Source: Paenibacillus plantarum (GTDB taxonomy: Bacteria; Bacillota; Bacilli; Paenibacillales; NBRC-103111). Taken from it: DNA of 64,000 nucleotides. The stretch is from the NCBI RefSeq assembly GCF_013141695.1, contig NZ_WHNY01000082.1:62001-126000 (forward strand). The letters are read 5' to 3'. The notes beneath the pieces are model-generated. The model worked only from the letters and a program-made list of their open reading frames with translations, made no database searches and had not been told where the DNA came from. Made by a program: the position numbers and the translations under genes. The stretch's first letter is position 1. Every line of letters begins with the position of its first letter. Below are positions 16,443 through 25,553 of this stretch, one piece after another.

Positions 16443-16471
16443 AGTATATTACACGTGTTCGTAATTAGGAA
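16443..16471 (-). promoter_or_regulatory. lacI promoter with LacI-type operator copy 2 in its spacer
   Basis: On the minus strand a weak -35 (TTCCTA, complement of 16466-16471) and a -10 TATACT (complement of 16443-16448) are separated by 17 bases. The palindrome ATTACACGTGTTCGTAAT (16448-16465) fills that spacer. A weaker relative, TTACACATGTCTATGA, follows at 16420-16435. Confidence 0.65.
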
Positions 16472-16488
16472 TACTTTTCCATAATAAT

Positions 16489-17775
16489 TTAAAATTTCAC
16501 CAATCGCTCGATCTCAATCTGTCGACCTGTTCGCATGGAGACATTCCCGGCGATCCCCGTCAATATGGATATGGCTCCGTCGACATGTGAAGCAGCCCGG
16601 TTCAATCGGTCAGGCACTGGTTCTCCAAATAGATCGTTTAACAGAATCGGATCTCCTCCACCATGCCCTCCGCTTCTTTCTTCTATCTCGACCTCATAAG
16701 CCTTCTGGAACATCGGCTGTACGGTTAGCTGCTTGTGGGAAAGTGCACCCTCATCCTCTTTCTCCCCGGCCGAGTTGATGTACGATCGTTCCACTACCTT
16801 AAGCTCCATTCGCCCCTTGCTGCCGTTAAATACAACATTGAACCCTTCCCAAGGTTGGTACGCGTTCAAAGAATAAGTCAGAATTGCCTGGTTCTCATAA
16901 CGTACGATAACGCCTAGCGTATCTTCGATACTAATTCCGTCACCGAACACACTTTGATCACGCTGGTAACCGTCAGCGATCTCCGCATCCAGATACAATG
17001 CTTTTAAATGATCGTTGGAATCCAGATGAAGCGCGAACGGATCATTTTTAGCTATTTCGCTGCCGAGTGCGCGTTGGTAAAATTGTGTCACGCCTCTGCG
17101 TTCCGCATTTTCGCGTCCGTAATACATCAAACCACCCATGGCAAATACCGATTGCGGACGAGTACCAAGCCAGAAATTAACCAGATCGAAATGATGAGTC
17201 GATTTGTGAACGAGCAGCCCTCCACTGTTGCGTTTATCCCTATGCCAGCGACGGAAGTAATCGGCTCCATGCTCGGTGCTGAGCAACCATTCGAAATGAA
17301 CGGAATGAACGTCGCCAATAACGCCGTCCATAATCAGTTCGCGCACTCTGGTGTTATGCGGTGCATATCGATAGTTGAAGGTGACCCTGAGGTTGCGACC
17401 AGTCCTCTTCACTGTGTCAAGAATTTCTTGGCACTTGTCCTCGTCAACCGTCATCGGCTTCTCGCTTATCACGTCGCAGCCCAGTTCCATAGCACGGATA
17501 ATGTATTTATGGTGCGTTCTGTCCATGGTTGTTACGATGATAGTATCGGGCTTCTCCTTCTCAATCATGGCATCGAACTCTTCTGCGCCGTAGACGGCAA
17601 TTTCCGGATGTGCGTACTTTTCTTTGAGCAACCGATTCGCATAAGATAACCTTACAGCGTTGATGTCGCAAAAGGCGACAAGCTCAGAACGATCACGGTA
17701 TCCTTCAGCGAGAGCTCCATAAAAAAATTCGGCGCGCCCACCTGTACCGACCAGTGCATACTTTTTTTTCATCAT
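16489..17775 (-). CDS. Gfo/Idh/MocA family oxidoreductase
   Basis: The 428-residue protein has an N-terminal NAD(P)-binding Rossmann fold (YALVGTGGRAEFFYGALAEG) and the family EKP motif (CDVISEKPMTV near residue 100), whose lysine takes part in catalysis, followed by the larger substrate domain (YRYAPHNTRVRELI; KSTHHFDLVNFWLG). Members oxidise or reduce sugars, inositols or glycosides, and longer ones of this type can cleave glycosidic bonds by an NAD-dependent route. It is divergent from an AraC regulator and lies upstream of lacI, so it probably belongs to the same sugar regulon. Confidence 0.88.
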   Translation of the reverse strand: MMKKKYALVGTGGRAEFFYGALAEGYRDRSELVAFCDINAVRLSYANRLLKEKYAHPEIAVYGAEEFDAMIEKEKPDTIIVTTMDRTHHKYIIRAMELGCDVISEKPMTVDEDKCQEILDTVKRTGRNLRVTFNYRYAPHNTRVRELIMDGVIGDVHSVHFEWLLSTEHGADYFRRWHRDKRNSGGLLVHKSTHHFDLVNFWLGTRPQSVFAMGGLMYYGRENAERRGVTQFYQRALGSEIAKNDPFALHLDSNDHLKALYLDAEIADGYQRDQSVFGDGISIEDTLGVIVRYENQAILTYSLNAYQPWEGFNVVFNGSKGRMELKVVERSYINSAGEKEDEGALSHKQLTVQPMFQKAYEVEIEERSGGHGGGDPILLNDLFGEPVPDRLNRAASHVDGAISILTGIAGNVSMRTGRQIEIERLVKF

Positions 17776-17933
17776 AGCCTCTTCCCCTCTTCATTTGTTA
17801 TGACGCTTTCATTGTAACGCAATAAATCATCCTTTTCTGCGGATTATTTGCGATAATGACCCGCTTTCTTTGCATTTTTTGCGTATTTTTCAGGTGAGCG
17901 TGCTATAGTGAGAAAAAAGGAGGGGACAATCTG

Positions 17934-18755
17934 ATGCAGAAGGAACTGTTCATCCACCATATGAAACGGAACGGCTACTACACGATGCAAAAATACCATT
18001 TTCACGACCGATACGAGATTTATTATTTAATTAATGGGGAAAGGACTTATTTTATCAAAGACCTGACCTATCGAATCCGTGAGGGTGATCTTGTTTTTGT
18101 TGATAAATACGAACTTCACAAAACGGGCGACACAAGTCTGCCGAATCATGAGCGTATTTTGATCAATTTTACCGAAAGCTTCCTGAATCATTTCAGTCAA
18201 CCGCTGTTGTATGAACCATTCCGGATGAAAATCAGGTTACTTTCGGTTCCCCCGCATGAGCAGGAGTGGGTGAATCGATTGTTGTTTGAGATGGTGAAGG
18301 AGTCTAACGATTCTTTGCCGGGGTACGAAACAACGCTTCAGTCTCAACTGGCCACTCTGCTGATCTGGTGCGCACGCCGGTTAAACCGAGGAAGCGGAGC
18401 GGATTTCGAACACGAGAGCCCTGCCCATAAAAAAATTGCTGAAATCGTCGCCGCCATCAACGGCAGATTCGAAGAGCCACTATCTTTGAACGCCATTGCC
18501 AAGGAGCATTACATCAGCCCCTATCATCTAAGTCGAATGTTCAAGAAGGTTACCGGATTTTCCTTCGTTGAATATGTGACTAGCATTCGAATCAGTGAAG
18601 CGCAGCGACTACTCAGGGAAACCGACTGGAAAATTACGTTGATCGCCCAACGCGTCGGTTACGAGAACATTAGCCACTTCGGGCGTGTTTTCAAGGAGAT
18701 TGCCCAAACAAACCCGCTTGAATACCGGAAAGCAGCCATGCGGGATAGTCATTAA
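17934..18755 (+). CDS. AraC family transcriptional regulator
   Basis: The 273-residue protein has an N-terminal cupin-like sensor (KYHFHDRYEIYYLINGERTY, the usual H-x-HxxxEI pattern, residues about 17-36) and a C-terminal double helix-turn-helix (LNAIAKEHYISPYHLSRMFK and ITLIAQRVGYENISHFGRVF). Such proteins usually activate a neighbouring sugar gene. It is divergent from the Gfo/Idh/MocA gene with a 158-bp shared promoter region containing TATAGT 25 bp upstream of the start. GGAGGGG precedes the ATG. Confidence 0.9.
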   Translation: MQKELFIHHMKRNGYYTMQKYHFHDRYEIYYLINGERTYFIKDLTYRIREGDLVFVDKYELHKTGDTSLPNHERILINFTESFLNHFSQPLLYEPFRMKIRLLSVPPHEQEWVNRLLFEMVKESNDSLPGYETTLQSQLATLLIWCARRLNRGSGADFEHESPAHKKIAEIVAAINGRFEEPLSLNAIAKEHYISPYHLSRMFKKVTGFSFVEYVTSIRISEAQRLLRETDWKITLIAQRVGYENISHFGRVFKEIAQTNPLEYRKAAMRDSH

Positions 18756-18786
18756 ACTATTCAATTGAAAACTAAGAACAAACAAA

Positions 18787-18815
18787 AAGCCGTCGCGTAT
18801 AAGGCGAGGGCTTCG
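18787..18815. terminator. Bidirectional terminator
   Basis: AAGCCGTCGC (18787-18796) pairs with GCGAGGGCTT (18804-18813) apart from one central mismatch, with an A-run on the left. It separates the AraC gene from the convergent TerD genes. Confidence 0.6.
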
Positions 18816-18829
18816 ATCATTTCATACTA

Positions 18830-19405
18830 CTAAGCTAAACCATAATCTTTCGCTAAACCACCAAGACCTTCTCTATACCCACTGCCTACTGCTGAGAACT
18901 TCCACTCACCTGAATTCCGATATAACTCACCTACGACCACTGCTGTTTCAATGGAGAAATCTTCACCCAAGTCGTAACGAATTAGCTCTTGGCCATCCAC
19001 TTCATTAACAATACGAACGTAGGCATTGGAAACTTGCCCAAAGTTCTGATTACGCGCTTCTGCTTCATGAATCGTAATTGCAAAAGCAATTTTCTCGATC
19101 GTTGCTGGAACCGCCGATAAATTAACATTTATTTGTTCATCATCACCAGCGCCGTCACCTGTTCGGTTGTCACCATTATGTATAACAGATCCATTTTCAT
19201 TTTCTTTGTTGTTATAAAAAACAAAGTTTTTTTCGTTATCCACTTTACCTGCAGCGTTGGTGCAAAATACAGAACAATCAAGATCGAAATTACCGCCGCC
19301 ATCGTATTTATTCGTGTCCCAACCAAGACCTACAAATATTTTGGATAGCCCCGGATTTGTTTTTGTAAGATCTACTTTCTGACCTTTAGATAAATTGATT
19401 GGCAT
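18830..19405 (-). CDS. TerD family protein (second of pair)
   Basis: The 191-residue protein is a typical TerD/stress-protein fold: INLSKGQKVDLTKTNPGLSK at the start, FVGLGWD, the calcium-binding segments NFDLDCSVF and DGAGDDEQINVNL, and the closing LYRNSGEWKFSAVGSGY. Family members bind calcium and are linked to tellurite, phage or general stress resistance. It lies 26 bp after the other TerD gene with its own ribosome binding site. No terB, terC or terZ partners are visible, so this is a reduced cluster. Confidence 0.9.
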   Translation of the reverse strand: MPINLSKGQKVDLTKTNPGLSKIFVGLGWDTNKYDGGGNFDLDCSVFCTNAAGKVDNEKNFVFYNNKENENGSVIHNGDNRTGDGAGDDEQINVNLSAVPATIEKIAFAITIHEAEARNQNFGQVSNAYVRIVNEVDGQELIRYDLGEDFSIETAVVVGELYRNSGEWKFSAVGSGYREGLGGLAKDYGLA

Positions 19406-19431
19406 AGAATGTTTACCTCCACATTATTATT

Positions 19432-20034
19432 TTATTGGTAACGTTCAGCTAAGTCATCGATATGTGCTGCGTGAGCTCCCTCGCCAATTGCGTTAAATTT
19501 CCACTCGCCATTATTCCGATATAATTCCCCTGTAATCAGCGCCGTCATTGTAGCGTAATTGTCAGTTAAATTAAACCGAATTAACTCTTGATTATTGGCT
19601 GCATTCACAACTCGGATATAAGCAGATTTAATCATGCCAAAATGCTGGTTTCTTTCATCCGCTTCATAAATGTTCACAACGACAAGAATTTTATGAACAT
19701 CTGATGGAACTCTGGCAAGATCAATTGAAATTTGTTCATCGTCGCCATGTCCATCGCCTGTCAAATTATCACCAGCATGCATGACTGATTCACAGTCACT
19801 GGCAAGGTTATGAAAGCATACAACATTCTCGTCTTTCACTAGCTTGCCATGTTCATTAAGAAGAAGTGCAGAAGAATCACAATCAATTTCTGGCGTCGTT
19901 TGCTTTTTTTGGCCAAAGAATCCTTTTGCTTCATTTGTCACTGGATCCCATCCAAGACCAACTACAAGTTTAGAAAGGCCGGTAGTGCCTTTCGTTAAGT
20001 CTATTTTTTGACCTTTTACGAGATTAATACTCAT
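19432..20034 (-). CDS. TerD family protein (first of pair)
   Basis: The 200-residue protein has the same fold as its neighbour (INLVKGQKIDLTKGTTGLSK; LYRNNGEWKFNAIGEG) but carries an insertion, FFGQKKQTTPE, before the first calcium-binding stretch (IDCDSSALLL). The second stretch GDGHGDDEQISIDL is kept. The pair may form hetero-oligomers; this is an inference. A very strong ribosome binding site (AAAGGAGGTGA) precedes the ATG. The gene is separated from the methionine aminopeptidase upstream by a terminator. Confidence 0.9.
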   Translation of the reverse strand: MSINLVKGQKIDLTKGTTGLSKLVVGLGWDPVTNEAKGFFGQKKQTTPEIDCDSSALLLNEHGKLVKDENVVCFHNLASDCESVMHAGDNLTGDGHGDDEQISIDLARVPSDVHKILVVVNIYEADERNQHFGMIKSAYIRVVNAANNQELIRFNLTDNYATMTALITGELYRNNGEWKFNAIGEGAHAAHIDDLAERYQ

Positions 20035-20160
20035 TACCTAGGTCACCTCCTTTCGACAGCGAAATTTTCTCTGCATGATACATACGACGTGTGCTCTCAA
20101 ATAGTTCCAAAATAGAAAAAATGTTCTACCCCTCTATTCATTAAATTGCTGAAACAAAAA

Positions 20161-20190
20161 AAGCGCTAGACCATTTGGTCCTAGCGCCTT
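20161..20190 (-). terminator. Terminator of the methionine aminopeptidase gene
   Basis: GCGCTAG and CTAGCGC flank a small inner stem; the minus-strand copy ends in seven T. It lies 10 bp beyond the aminopeptidase stop. Confidence 0.8.
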
Positions 20191-20199
20191 GAATCAAAC

Positions 20200-20946
20200 C
20201 TAAGCTACCGTCACGATGATAGGTTGATTCTTAGTAATAATAATGGTGTGCTCATGTTGTGCCGCAAAGCCGCCGCCTGGTAAACTATAAGTCCACCCAT
20301 CCGGCTGCTCAACGACATAATCCGCACCTGTTGATAAAAAAGGCTCAATCGTAATGACTAAACCCTCTCTCAATACACGTTTATCGTGTTTGTTATAGAA
20401 AGGAAGAATCTCTGTTGGAGACTCATGCAAGGATTTTCCAATACCGTGACTACACAAATTATTAATAACGTTATAGCCGCCTTTTTTAGCCTCGATTTGA
20501 ATAATCCGTCCGATTTCGTTCAATTTAACGCCATGCTTAAGTGAAGAGATTACTTTCATCATCGTATTGTGTGTATATTCACATAAACGCAACAAGGATG
20601 GATTGATTGGAGTTATCGGAAAAGACTGCCCCGCATCTGCATAATAACCTCCCAATTCTGCCGAAACGTCAATATTTATTAAATCGCCAGGTTGGATAAT
20701 GCGATTTCCAGGTATTCCGTGTGCTACTTCATGGTTAATGCTAATACAGGTGTTGCTTGGGAAATTGTATGTTGATTTCGGTGCCGGCACAGCTCCATGC
20801 CTTTTCAAAAAACTTCCTCCGATTTCATCAAGTTCCTTTGTAGTCATACCGACACGTGTGTGACGTTTCATTTCATTAATCGTCATTGCAACGATTTTGC
20901 CGATTGCCTTTAGACCATCGATATCATCTTGGGATCCTATTGTCAT
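20200..20946 (-). CDS. mapB: Type I methionine aminopeptidase, MapB/YflG-like
   Basis: The 248-residue enzyme removes the initiator methionine from new proteins. The five metal ligands of the family are visible: two Asp in NIDVSAELGGYYADAGQSF, His in CSHGIGKSLHE, Glu in TIEPF, and Glu in HEHTI. The stretch GAVPAPKSTYNFPSNTCISI resembles the YflG/MapB paralogue of Bacillus rather than the ribosomal-cluster copy, so this is probably a second enzyme. The open frame extends to 21027, but GGAGGGG sits just before ATG 20946, which gives the usual N terminus. Confidence 0.88.
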   Translation of the reverse strand: MTIGSQDDIDGLKAIGKIVAMTINEMKRHTRVGMTTKELDEIGGSFLKRHGAVPAPKSTYNFPSNTCISINHEVAHGIPGNRIIQPGDLINIDVSAELGGYYADAGQSFPITPINPSLLRLCEYTHNTMMKVISSLKHGVKLNEIGRIIQIEAKKGGYNVINNLCSHGIGKSLHESPTEILPFYNKHDKRVLREGLVITIEPFLSTGADYVVEQPDGWTYSLPGGGFAAQHEHTIIITKNQPIIVTVA

Positions 20947-21044
20947 TAAAGCCCCTCCATTTTCAGATAACATTATTTTACACATTTTAAAAGAATACGC
21001 CACTATAGACAAAACATTCAATTGCAAATGAGGAATTGACTCTA

Positions 21045-21962
21045 TTAGCTGGTCTCGAACGCTTCTGGTATTGGTTTTCTGTGGAATGCTTTCATATCTT
21101 GAAGCGGTGGGAGCCCGAAAAGCCGGCGGTATTCACGACTGAATTGAGCCGGGCTTTCGTAACCGACCTCCAGCGCGGCGGCCGTCGCGTTCGCGGATCC
21201 GTTCTGCATGAGGCGTCTCGCTTCCTGGAGGCGAAGCTGCTTCTGATATTGCAAGGGAGCCATTGTCGTGACAGCTTTGAATTTGTGGTGAAGTCCTGAG
21301 ACACTCATTTTGGACGATCTCGCCACCTCTTCAATTGTAAAGGTTCTGTTGTAATTCTCTTTTATCCATTCAATGGCTCTACTGATCCCTTCATTCTGTT
21401 GGTCCATGAAGACCCGTTGGACAAACAAGTGCCCATAATCTCCCGTAAGTAAACGGAAAATCATCTCGCGCTTGATCAGCGAAGACAGAAAGCGGATTTC
21501 CGTCTCTGGCTTGCCTTGCAACTCCAACAACCGGATGAATAAAAGCAGCAAGTGCTCATCGGATTTGCCGACATAGGCTCCAGGGCCAAGTTTTCGGTCG
21601 AGCGGCTCCACAGTGATACTGGTATCCGACATGACAGTAGCAATCTCTTCCCCCGTTATATCGATTCGTAAGCCGATATACGGCGATTGCCGCGAAGCGC
21701 CGATAACTTGACCAGAGGCCGGGATATCGATCAACGAAACTAAATAGTCGCCTGCGCTATAATAGATCGTGTCTTGACCGAGGTGAAGCTTCTTGCCCCC
21801 TTGTAGAATCAGGCAAAAAGAGGGAGTGAGAACGCCAGGTATGATCTCCGTTGGTCGGTTGCGTCGGACTAGCGAAAAAAAGGGTATTGACGTCTCCGTA
21901 CGACCCTCTGCAAGATGAAGGGAATCTACTATATTCAATATTTGATCCAATTTCGTCTGCAT
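21045..21962 (-). CDS. AraC family regulator with AraC_N sensor domain
   Basis: The 305-residue protein has the N-terminal domain typical of the YqhC-like AraC group (FSLVRRNRPTEIIPGVLTPS then FCLILQGGKKLHLG) and a C-terminal AraC DNA-binding domain (TIEEVARSSKMSVSGLHHKF and ATAAALEVGYESPAQFSREY). The frame is open to 22028, but GGAGGAACG precedes ATG 21962. It is divergent from an MFS exporter; the gap holds a perfect 10-bp palindrome CGTTATAACG just before the exporter ribosome binding site, so it may control that exporter. Confidence 0.9.
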   Translation of the reverse strand: MQTKLDQILNIVDSLHLAEGRTETSIPFFSLVRRNRPTEIIPGVLTPSFCLILQGGKKLHLGQDTIYYSAGDYLVSLIDIPASGQVIGASRQSPYIGLRIDITGEEIATVMSDTSITVEPLDRKLGPGAYVGKSDEHLLLLFIRLLELQGKPETEIRFLSSLIKREMIFRLLTGDYGHLFVQRVFMDQQNEGISRAIEWIKENYNRTFTIEEVARSSKMSVSGLHHKFKAVTTMAPLQYQKQLRLQEARRLMQNGSANATAAALEVGYESPAQFSREYRRLFGLPPLQDMKAFHRKPIPEAFETS

Positions 21963-22150
21963 AGAAACGTTCCTCCAGTCCTTCAATCCTCTCCTATTAT
22001 ACGCCTTTCCTCTAAGAGCGCAAACCATTTAATCCAACAATAAGGATTACCTATTTGCAGTTTTGATCAATTTTTTAGCAGAAATGAGCTACTTCCCGAT
22101 GGCGAATCGCGTCATAATAACCGTTATAACGTGAAAGGGAGGTTATCCTC

Positions 22151-23566
22151 TTGAAAGAACATTCGAAACGAATTATTTTGACAATAATCGTCGCCTGTCA
22201 GCTAATGATGGTGCTCGACGCTTCGGTCTTGGTTACCGCATTACCGGAAATTGGCAGTACTCTCCATCTGTCGACAGCCGCTTTGACTTGGGTGCAAAAC
22301 GCTTATATTTTGGCGTTCGGAGGCTTCTTGTTGTTAGGCGCTCGAGCGGGGGACATTCTAGGAAGGAGAAAAACATTCACCGCGGGGATCGCCTTGTTTT
22401 CGCTGGCCTCGATGTTGGCCGGCTTGGCGCCGTCCGCTTCGCTTCTACTTGCAGCACGCGCTTTGCAAGGATTGGCCGCAGCGATGGCGACTCCGTCTGC
22501 ACTCGCCCTTTTGTCCGTAAGCTTCTCGGAAGCGCGGGAACGGACGAAAGCGATTGCTGTTTACAGCGCCGTATCCGGAGCCGGCGGCAGCGTTGGTCTC
22601 ATCATTGGCGGATTGTTGACGGATCTAATATCTTGGCGCGCCGGGATGTTCCTCAACGTACCGATCGGCATAGCTCTGCTTCTTATGGTGCCTCGGTATA
22701 TGCAGGAGACGGAGACGAAAGCGGGTCGACTGGATATCATGGGAGCCATGACGTCGGTGATCGGCATGACGGCACTGGCATTCGGATTCGTTCAAGCCGC
22801 GTCTGTCGGATGGAAAGCGCCGGAAGTATGGGGTTCGCTTGCTCTCGGAGGTGTATCGCTAGCGGCTTTCGTGAGGGTCGAAGCACGGGCGAAAGAGCCA
22901 ATTACCCCTCTTCGTCTGTTCGCAAGCCGAACACGATCCGGAGCCTATTTGGGTAGGCTGTTGCTCTTGTGTGGAAATTATCCGATCTTTTTCTTCGTTC
23001 CGCAGTTTCTACAAAAAGTTCTTCATTTCAATTCTTTGCAGGCTGGACTTGCGATCATGCCGTTTACGGTCGTTCAGTTCGGGATGATGTATGCCATGCC
23101 TACGCTTTTAACCCGATTCGGTCATGCAAAAGTACTAATCGCCGGGTTGATCATCGCGATCACTGGAACAAGTTGGCTGAGCCTCATTTCGGCTGATTCG
23201 AGTTTTCTTCCTCATCTGTTTTTCCCTTTGATCGTCATGGGTTGCGGTGCTGGGATGATCTTCCAGCCGTTTACGACGCTGGGGTTGTCCGGCGTGGAGG
23301 CCAAGGATGCAGGAGCGGCATCAGGGCTCGTCAACGTCGCTCATCAGACCGGCGCGTCGCTCGGACTCGCAGTCCTGATCGCCGTCTTCGAGACGGCGAA
23401 CCGGCCGGGAGTTCCTACAGATACGACTTTTGCCCAAGCGATCTCGGTCTCGCTCGTGGGTTCGGCCGTTTTCCTGACGGCTTCTCTCCTGGCAGTTTTG
23501 TTCTTACTGCTGCCAGCGGATAGAGCGCAACGCGCCGTAGCGGCTGAAACGCGGAACGCTTCCTGA
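22151..23566 (+). CDS. MFS drug exporter, DHA2 (EmrB/QacA) family
   Basis: The 471-residue protein has the 14-helix DHA2 layout. Signature stretches are LDASVLVTALPEIGSTLHLS (motif D1 region), GARAGDILGRRKTF (motif A) and GSVGLIIGGLLTDLISWRAGMFLNVPIG (motif C and following). It should export hydrophobic drugs or metabolites by proton exchange. The start is TTG at 22151, seven bases after GGGAGGT. GC content appears higher than in many neighbours. It converges on the truncated MarR gene. Confidence 0.9.
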   Translation: MKEHSKRIILTIIVACQLMMVLDASVLVTALPEIGSTLHLSTAALTWVQNAYILAFGGFLLLGARAGDILGRRKTFTAGIALFSLASMLAGLAPSASLLLAARALQGLAAAMATPSALALLSVSFSEARERTKAIAVYSAVSGAGGSVGLIIGGLLTDLISWRAGMFLNVPIGIALLLMVPRYMQETETKAGRLDIMGAMTSVIGMTALAFGFVQAASVGWKAPEVWGSLALGGVSLAAFVRVEARAKEPITPLRLFASRTRSGAYLGRLLLLCGNYPIFFFVPQFLQKVLHFNSLQAGLAIMPFTVVQFGMMYAMPTLLTRFGHAKVLIAGLIIAITGTSWLSLISADSSFLPHLFFPLIVMGCGAGMIFQPFTTLGLSGVEAKDAGAASGLVNVAHQTGASLGLAVLIAVFETANRPGVPTDTTFAQAISVSLVGSAVFLTASLLAVLFLLLPADRAQRAVAAETRNAS

Positions 23567-23593
23567 ATTGTGCAATCGTGATTACTTCTAACT

Positions 23594-24141
23594 CTAGTCC
23601 TCGTACACTGAAAAAAATACAGTGCTAAGAATCGCTTTTGCTTTTTTTAAGTTACGGGAATCTAGCTTATTAAGTATTTCAATGACTTCATTCATTTCAT
23701 TAGGAACTGTTGCCTTGTCAGGGTCTGCTCCTATTATCGATTTGGGCTTTGACTTACTGAGTGCTTGTGAATCTTCGTTTGACTCCATAGGAAACCACGA
23801 TGCTTGCAAAGTTTCATGAAATACATTTACTAGAAATCTTAACTCATCATCGTTATAACGTTGCAAGAACTGATTAACCCCAATATCAATTTGCGTATGT
23901 AGGGCTTGATGCAAAGTGTTAATCTCTTTGCCTAGTGATGTCGTACGAAATAAAATCTCTTTTTTGTTATCAGGGATATATTCAAGAATGATGATTTGTT
24001 TTTCTGCCAGTCTTTTCGTGATTTTAGAGACATTTCCTTTTGAAAAACCAAATTGCTTCGAGATGGTTATCCCATTTACTGGTTCAAGCTTTCCGATGGC
24101 GCTAAGCACATGAAGCATATTAACAGTCATTTCTTTCATAA
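23594..24141 (-). pseudogene. MarR family regulator, 5'-truncated
   Basis: From about 24139 leftward the frame reads as a MarR winged helix: MTVNMLHVLSAIGKL, ITISKQFGFSKGNVSKITKRLAEKQIIILEYIPDNKKEI, then the C-terminal dimer helices. The first 35-45 residues expected for MarR are absent. The open frame does continue to 24247, but those codons are the antisense of the FAD monooxygenase remnant and match nothing in MarR. ATG 24139 has no ribosome binding site. The gene has therefore lost its start at a junction near 24142. Confidence 0.75.
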
Positions 24142-25162
24142 TGTCCGCAAAGCTGCGGGGATTGGTTTCGTCGGAGAGACGAACGAATCTGACAAATGGC
24201 TCATTATTGACGGCACAACTGACAAACTGTCTCGCAACCGATGGCATATGTGGCCAAGTTCACAGGGGAAGTCGGTCGCCGTATGTCCGCTACCCCATTC
24301 CGACCAATTTCAAATCATGATCCGGTTGAACCCGGACGAGAAACCTATCCTCGATGAAGCTGCATTGACTGCTCAGTTCTACACTCTCACTGGATTCTCA
24401 TTATACGACATCACTTGGACCTCCGTATTCCGGCCTAATATTCGACTCGCAAAGCACTACCGAGCGGGCAGAGTATTCTTGGCGGGCGATGCCGCCCACG
24501 TCCACACACCAGTCGGAGGGCAGGGACTCAATACCGGTGTGCAGGATGCCTATAATCTCGGTTGGAAATTAGGTCAAGTCCTCTCCGGAGCTCCCGACAG
24601 CCTACTCGACAGTTACGAAACTGAGCGTCAGCCGATTGCTGCACGTGTTCTTGGTAAATCAAGTGAGCTTTACGCAGGCCTAGACAAGCGCCGGATCTCT
24701 AGTCTCAAACGCGGAGACGAAGAACGTCAGCTCGGAATTTCCTATCATGCTGGGCCACTCGCAGCCGCTATAAACCCGGCCACCAAGACCCTGAAAGTTG
24801 GCGACCGAGCACCGGACGCACCTTGTGTCGGTCCAGGTGGGGCACTTCGACTCTTCGACTTATATCAGGGACCGCACTTCACTGTTCTTGCGTTCGGGAT
24901 CGAAGCAGCCAAAGCACTTACGGATCTGGCCTGGCCGACTGTCGGTGCTGAATTACGACGATACGTTGTAGGGACTGTAAGTGTTGAGGACAATTGCATT
25001 AAAGACATCACAGGCAATCTCAAAAGAATCTACGGGATTACCACTGACATGCTGTTGTTAATTCGACCTGACGGTTACATTGGAAACATTATCATGAACA
25101 ACTGGCTAGTGACTTTCGAGAATATAACCAAAATGATTACGTCACCCTGCTCTAATATGTAG
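24142..25162 (+). pseudogene. FAD-binding aromatic monooxygenase (PheA/TfdB type), 5'-truncated
   Basis: From about 24143 the frame reads as the second half of a class A flavin monooxygenase: VRKAAGIGFVGET, RWHMWP, CPLPHSDQFQI, then the second FAD motif GRVFLAGDAAHVHTPVGGQG and NLGWKLGQVLSG, and the thioredoxin-like tail. The N-terminal GxGxxG FAD fold and about 230 residues that should precede this are missing. The codons from ATG 24053 to 24142 are antisense to the MarR gene. The remnant cannot bind FAD normally, so it is almost certainly inactive. Confidence 0.8.
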
Positions 25163-25217
25163 CATTCGAACTATTTAAGTAAGTAACTATTTTGCCCGTT
25201 ACCACATTAGATGTCTG

Positions 25218-25448
25218 TCATCTTTGCTTTCTAAATTTAAGTACTTCTATAATCAATTCTATTGAACAAAAAGCCACCGTTAAAATACCAATAAAAGAAA
25301 ATAGATAGAGAATGAATCGCACAGTCATATAAGCCAATGGCATGCTATCAAAAAGATGTTGTATTGTATTCATTGCAAAAGAATTATTTAAAAAAAGAAG
25401 AAGTGCGCCAGCTAATATTCCGTAAAGTAAATTATTTTTATGATCCAT
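25218..25448 (-). CDS. Small membrane protein, unknown
   Basis: The 76-residue product has two to three hydrophobic stretches (LLYGILAGALLLFL; AYMTVRFILYLFSFIGILTV) and a basic C terminus KFRKQR. AAAGGGAG precedes the ATG. I recognise no family. It is the last and largest of three short minus-strand genes in this 800-bp stretch. Confidence 0.5.
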   Translation of the reverse strand: MDHKNNLLYGILAGALLLFLNNSFAMNTIQHLFDSMPLAYMTVRFILYLFSFIGILTVAFCSIELIIEVLKFRKQR

Positions 25449-25484
25449 TCAAAGCTCCCTTTATTCATTCGTTTTTTAAGAAAA

Positions 25485-25512
25485 GGCAACCAATCCGCTT
25501 GGATTGGCTGCC
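25485..25512. terminator. Hairpin, possible terminator
   Basis: GGCAACCAATCC (25485-25496) pairs with GGATTGGCTGCC (25501-25512) with one mismatch and a 4-base loop. It lies upstream of the 76-residue gene, where it could end the transcript of the 44-residue gene on the minus strand; the T-tract is poor. Confidence 0.45.
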
Positions 25513-25553
25513 AATTTCGTTTAGCAATGAACGCTAGTTAACGTGCTAAGTTA

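Noticed and set aside
24053..24142. First 30 codons of the open frame leading into the monooxygenase
   Set aside because: They are antisense to the MarR winged helix and do not resemble a monooxygenase, so they are not part of the original gene.
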